This document shows, piece after piece, positions 60,858 through 64,000 of a stretch of 64,000 nt of DNA. Position 1 is the first letter of the stretch, and every line of letters starts with the position of its first letter. The notes beneath the pieces were generated by a model. That model saw nothing but the letters and a program-made list of their open reading frames with translations, did no database searches and was not told the DNA's origin. Source of the stretch: Pseudomonas sp. BN411. Its GTDB lineage: Bacteria; Pseudomonadota; Gammaproteobacteria; Pseudomonadales; Pseudomonadaceae. The position numbers and the translations under genes were made by a program. Location of the stretch: positions 124,001 through 188,000 of the forward strand of contig NZ_SSOM01000067.1 in NCBI RefSeq assembly GCF_029871235.1, given 5' to 3'.

Positions 60858-62696
60858 TCAGTGTGTTTGCGCCAGGGTGCGATCAGCGGTAACACCGGGT
60901 TGCTCCTCGGTTTCCATCAGGGACACCAGGGTCCAGTCCTTTTCCGGCGTGAAGTCCAGCGGTTGCCCGGCCAGGTGCACCCAGCCGCGTGGATCGCGGG
61001 CCAGCAGAAGCGTGGCGCGGTTGCCGTGCAGGGCCTGGTATTCGGCCCAGCCGAAGGTCGCGGTCAGGGTAGTGGTGCGCACGTCGGCGCCCTTGGCGAG
61101 ATAGCTGGCGAACTGCGGGAAGGTCAGAGGCTGGCCACCGAGGGGGCGGCCGCGCACGGTCTCGCTGACGCGATGCTTGTCCGAGCGCCGGCTTTCGTTG
61201 CCGGTCGGAAGGGTGAAACGGCGCTGGGCGTTGAAGTCATGGCGGAAGTGCATGCAGGCCAGAGCATTGAGTTCGCTGGAAGGGGAGAGCGCCAGCAGGT
61301 GACCGAGGCCGACCAGGTCGAGGTGCGCTTCGGCGTGCTGCGATGTCGGGTTGCCGAAGTAGGTGGGCAGGTTGTCCATGCGCGCGGCGCGGATGTTCTC
61401 CCAGCTGGAATCGGTGAGCAGTACCCGGCTACCAAGGTTCTGCAGGGCCTTGCCGACTTCGCGGGCCACGGGATTGGCGCCGATGATGAGGAAACCCGAC
61501 GGCGCCGGCTCTGCCACCTTGAGCAGTTGCGCCAGTGGGCGTGCAGTGGCGCTCTGCAGCACCACGGTGCCGATGATCACCAGGAAGGTCAGCGGCACCA
61601 GCAATTCGGCCTGCTCGTTGCCCTCGCCCTGAAGGCGCAAGACGAAGATCGCCGAGACGGCCGCGGCGACGATGCCGCGTGGAGCGATCCAGGCCAGCAA
61701 TGCGCGTTCACGCCAGCTCAGGCTCGACCCCAGGGTGCTGACAGCGACGTTCAATGGCCGAGCGATGAACTGGATCACCGCCAGCAACAGCAGGGTCGCC
61801 GGGCCCATGGCCACCAGCGCGGCGAAATCCAGGCGAGCCGCAAGGAGGATGAACAGCCCGGAGATCAGCAGCACGCTGAGGTTCTCCTTGAAGTGCAGGA
61901 TCTGCCGCACATCCACTCCGCGCATGTTGGCCAGCGCCATGCCCATCACGGTCACCGCCAGCAGGCCGGACTCGTTCACCAACAGGTTGGCGCCGATGAA
62001 CACGCCGAGTACCGCGGCCAGTGCTGCGAGGTTCTGCAGGTACTCCGGCAGCCAGTGGCGGCGTAGCACCACGCCGAACAACCAGCCGCCGGCAGCGCCC
62101 AACAGCGTCCCGCAGGCGATCACCGCGGCGAAGGTCGACAGGCTGGCGCTCCAGCCTCCGTTATCACGGCTGACGATGAAACTGAACACCACCACCGCCA
62201 GCAGCGCACCGATCGGGTCGATGACGATGCCTTCCCAGCGCAGGATGTTGGCGATCGAGGCGCGCGGCCTCACCACACGCAGCATCGGCACGATCACCGT
62301 GGGCCCCGTTACCAGGGTCAGGGTGCCAAACAGAAGTGACAGCTCCCAGGAGAAGCCCAGCAGCCAGTGGGTGGCGATCGCGATCACCGCCCAGGTGATC
62401 AGCGCGCCCACGGTCACCATGCGTCGTACCACGCTGCCGATCTCGCGCCATTCGGAGAAATGCAGCGTCAGGCTGCCCTCGAACAGGATCAGCGCCACCG
62501 ACAGGGAAATCAGTGGAAACAGCAGTGGCCCGAACAGCGCCTGCGGGTCCAGCAGGCCGGTCGCCGGGCCGGCGAGAATGCCGGCCAGCAAGAGGAAGAG
62601 GATGGCCGGCAGGCGCAGGCGCCAGGCCAGCCACTGGCTGAACAGCGCAGCCGCGCCAATGCCGCCCAGACCCAGCAGGATATGGTGTTCGCTCAT
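60858..62696 (-). CDS. CPA1-type cation:proton antiporter with C-terminal Rossmann-like domain
   Basis: A 612-residue inner-membrane protein: about 12 transmembrane segments in residues 5-400 (LPAILFLLLAGILAGPATGLL; the acidic ion pathway is likely in EGIVIDPIGALLAVVVF). A cytoplasmic tail follows with FLIIGANPVAREVGKALQNLG, a TrkA-N-like nucleotide-binding fold. It exchanges Na+ or K+ for H+; ion specificity cannot be read from the sequence. PAO1 has a probable Na+/H+ antiporter at this place. It is divergent from xerD. Confidence 0.92.
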   Translation of the reverse strand: MSEHHILLGLGGIGAAALFSQWLAWRLRLPAILFLLLAGILAGPATGLLDPQALFGPLLFPLISLSVALILFEGSLTLHFSEWREIGSVVRRMVTVGALITWAVIAIATHWLLGFSWELSLLFGTLTLVTGPTVIVPMLRVVRPRASIANILRWEGIVIDPIGALLAVVVFSFIVSRDNGGWSASLSTFAAVIACGTLLGAAGGWLFGVVLRRHWLPEYLQNLAALAAVLGVFIGANLLVNESGLLAVTVMGMALANMRGVDVRQILHFKENLSVLLISGLFILLAARLDFAALVAMGPATLLLLAVIQFIARPLNVAVSTLGSSLSWRERALLAWIAPRGIVAAAVSAIFVLRLQGEGNEQAELLVPLTFLVIIGTVVLQSATARPLAQLLKVAEPAPSGFLIIGANPVAREVGKALQNLGSRVLLTDSSWENIRAARMDNLPTYFGNPTSQHAEAHLDLVGLGHLLALSPSSELNALACMHFRHDFNAQRRFTLPTGNESRRSDKHRVSETVRGRPLGGQPLTFPQFASYLAKGADVRTTTLTATFGWAEYQALHGNRATLLLARDPRGWVHLAGQPLDFTPEKDWTLVSLMETEEQPGVTADRTLAQTH

Positions 62697-62772
62697 CGGA
62701 AGTCCCTATCGGAGATGAATCGGATACAGCGCTATGAAAGACTAGCGCCTTGCACAGTCAAGGCTGCCATTC

Positions 62773-63669
62773 ATGCTCGCGCTAGACCATCTCCTGATTG
62801 ATCGCTTTCTCGACGCCCTCTGGCTGGAGAAGGGCCTGTCCGAACACACTCGCTCCGCATACCGCAGTGACCTTGCCCACTTCAATGGCTGGCTCGATGA
62901 GCGGGGCATGGTCCTGGACAAGGCCGGGCGCGACCTCATCCTCGACCATCTCGCCTGGCGCCTGGAACAGGGCTACAAGGCGCGCTCCACGGCGCGGTTT
63001 CTCTCCGGCCTGCGTGGCTTCTACCGCTTCCTGCTGCGGGAAAACCTGATTCTCGAAGACCCGACCCTGCAGGTGGACCTGCCGCAACTCGGCCGCCCTT
63101 TGCCCAAATCGCTCTCCGAGGCGGATGTGGAAGCGTTGCTGGAGGCTCCGGACCTGGAAGACCCCATCGGCATGCGCGATCGCGCCATGCTCGAAGTGCT
63201 CTATGCCTGCGGCCTGCGGGTCACGGAGCTGGTGAGCCTGACCCTGGAACAGGTCAATCTGCGCCAGGGTGTGCTCAAGGTGTTCGGCAAGGGCAGCAAA
63301 GAGCGTCTGGTGCCCCTGGGCGAAGAAGCCATCGCCTGGATTGAGCGCTACCAGCGCGAGGCGCGGCCCTTCCTGCTGGACGGCAAACCCAGCGACGTGC
63401 TCTTCCCCAGCCTGCGCGGCGAGCAGATGACCCGTCAGACCTTCTGGCACCGCATCAAGCACCAGGCCCAGGTGGCCGGCATCAGCAAGTCCCTGTCGCC
63501 GCACACCTTGCGTCATGCCTTCGCCACGCATTTGCTCAACCACGGCGCAGACCTGCGCGTGGTGCAGATGCTGCTCGGCCATAGCGACTTGTCCACCACC
63601 CAGATCTACACCCACATCGCCCGCGCCCGCCTGCAGGAACTGCACGCCCGCCACCACCCGCGTGGGTGA
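62773..63669 (+). CDS. xerD: XerD, site-specific tyrosine recombinase
   Basis: A 298-residue tyrosine recombinase acting with XerC at dif to resolve chromosome dimers. All catalytic residues are at the E. coli-like positions: R149, K173, H244, R247, H270 and Y279 (GLRVTEL; GKGSKE; HTLRHAFATHLL; GHSDLSTTQIYTH). The N-terminal SAM-like core-binding domain covers residues 1-110. It is followed by dsbC, the standard order. Confidence 0.97.
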   Translation: MLALDHLLIDRFLDALWLEKGLSEHTRSAYRSDLAHFNGWLDERGMVLDKAGRDLILDHLAWRLEQGYKARSTARFLSGLRGFYRFLLRENLILEDPTLQVDLPQLGRPLPKSLSEADVEALLEAPDLEDPIGMRDRAMLEVLYACGLRVTELVSLTLEQVNLRQGVLKVFGKGSKERLVPLGEEAIAWIERYQREARPFLLDGKPSDVLFPSLRGEQMTRQTFWHRIKHQAQVAGISKSLSPHTLRHAFATHLLNHGADLRVVQMLLGHSDLSTTQIYTHIARARLQELHARHHPRG

Positions 63670-63692
63670 GCCGGAAAGGCGACGCATGCGTT

Positions 63693-63824
63693 GCCCCGGC
63701 GAACGACCGGCCATGGATGGCCGGGCCGGGGTCGAACCCGGCACAGGGGCCGCGACAGGGATGTCATGCACGAGTCTCGACCTTCGCGCTGCGTCGCCCC
63801 GGCGAACGACCGGCCATGGATGGC
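63693..63824. repeat. Direct repeat of 29 bases between xerD and dsbC
   Basis: Identical copies of gccccggcgaacgaccggcc followed by atggatggc lie at 63693-63721 and 63796-63824, 103 bases apart. The end, ggccatggatggcc, is nearly palindromic. It fills most of the 63670-63954 gap; nothing else is recognisable. Confidence 0.8.
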
Positions 63825-63954
63825 TGGGCCCTGTTCCTGCAAATACCCGACTGGCCTTCGGCAACGTCCGCCGGGCACCCGAAGTCTGCGCGCCAGAGCT
63901 TCTGTGTTAGGCTTGAACGGTTTCCCGAACGTCCGCCGCTCGACAGGAGTACCC

Positions 63955-64000
63955 ATGCGCGTGACTCGTCTTATCGCTGGCCTGGCTCTCGGCCTCGCCA
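63955..64000 (+). CDS. dsbC: DsbC, thiol:disulfide interchange protein, 5' end only
   Basis: The first 15 codons (MRVTRLIAGLALGLA) form the beginning of a signal peptide. An aggag ribosome site lies six bases upstream. In Pseudomonas xerD is followed by dsbC, and the start resembles the DsbC signal peptide. The domain itself is outside the window. Confidence 0.75.
   Translation, partial: MRVTRLIAGLALGLA

Noticed and set aside
62773-63669. xerD as a phage or integron integrase
   Set aside because: Length, catalytic spacing and the xerD-dsbC order mark the housekeeping recombinase; no attachment sites or phage genes are present.
63727-63745. tRNA T-arm-like sequence ggggtcgaacccggc
   Set aside because: The TTCRA core is absent (gtcgaa), and no acceptor, D or anticodon arm can be folded around it.

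Overview
The window is chromosomal DNA from a high-GC Pseudomonas (Gammaproteobacteria). The gene order closely follows two P. aeruginosa PAO1 blocks as I remember them. The first is groEL-colRS-mexVW-icmP cluster-bifA-sodB-argO/argP, continuing through olsBA, pyeR-pyeM-xenB, fumarase, a diguanylate cyclase and pykA. The second is nudix-carbonic anhydrase-purT-ffh-rpsP-rimM-trmD-rplS-antiporter-xerD-dsbC. In PAO1 these blocks are far apart; here they meet near 47-50 kb. I see no prophage, integron, insertion sequence, CRISPR array, tRNA or rRNA. The region is core genome decorated with several families of intergenic palindromic repeats.

Layout. 0-2.7 kb: 3' end of groEL, the ColRS two-component system and a small exported protein. 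2.8-9 kb: an RND efflux pair (mexVW-like) and a chemoreceptor. 9.2-14.5 kb: an exported imelysin / di-heme / imelysin / DUF1513 set with a candidate Fur site. 14.7-18.3 kb: LemA, a membrane GIDE-like protein with an EF-hand, and the c-di-GMP phosphodiesterase BifA. 18.6-21.4 kb: sodB, argO, an ACT protein and divergent argP. 21.4-28.8 kb: oxidoreductases, a coiled-coil membrane protein, a serine hydrolase, a diiron-type metallo-beta-lactamase-fold protein, a tandem repeat block and a shortened acyl-CoA dehydrogenase-like gene. 28.9-34.8 kb: ornithine-lipid genes olsBA behind a PhoB-like box, a universal stress protein behind an Anr-like box, an ACP phosphodiesterase, and the pyeR-pyeM-xenB operon. 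35-40.6 kb: YceI, a cardiolipin-synthase-like enzyme and small accessory genes. 40.7-47 kb: class I fumarase, a GGDEF cyclase overlapping an iron-sulfur reductase, enoyl-CoA hydratase, pyruvate kinase. 47-54 kb: TPR lipoproteins, PilZ, L,D-transpeptidase, nudix enzymes, carbonic anhydrase, purT, SGNH hydrolase. 54-64 kb: the SRP / tRNA-modification / ribosomal-protein block, a c-di-GMP-type MshEN protein, an antiporter, xerD and the first codons of dsbC.

The most unusual item is the 226-residue protein at 60082-60762. It has two complete 24-residue MshEN (c-di-GMP-binding) motifs with the canonical 5-residue spacer, placed in front of a signal-peptide-like segment and a predicted exported domain, with no ATPase. 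Other items of note are the tandem repeat block whose units carry a copy resembling the 3' end of the neighbouring gene, Anr-like boxes ahead of two stress/oxygen-type genes, a three-repeat PhoB box ahead of olsBA, and an EF-hand loop inside the GIDE-like protein.
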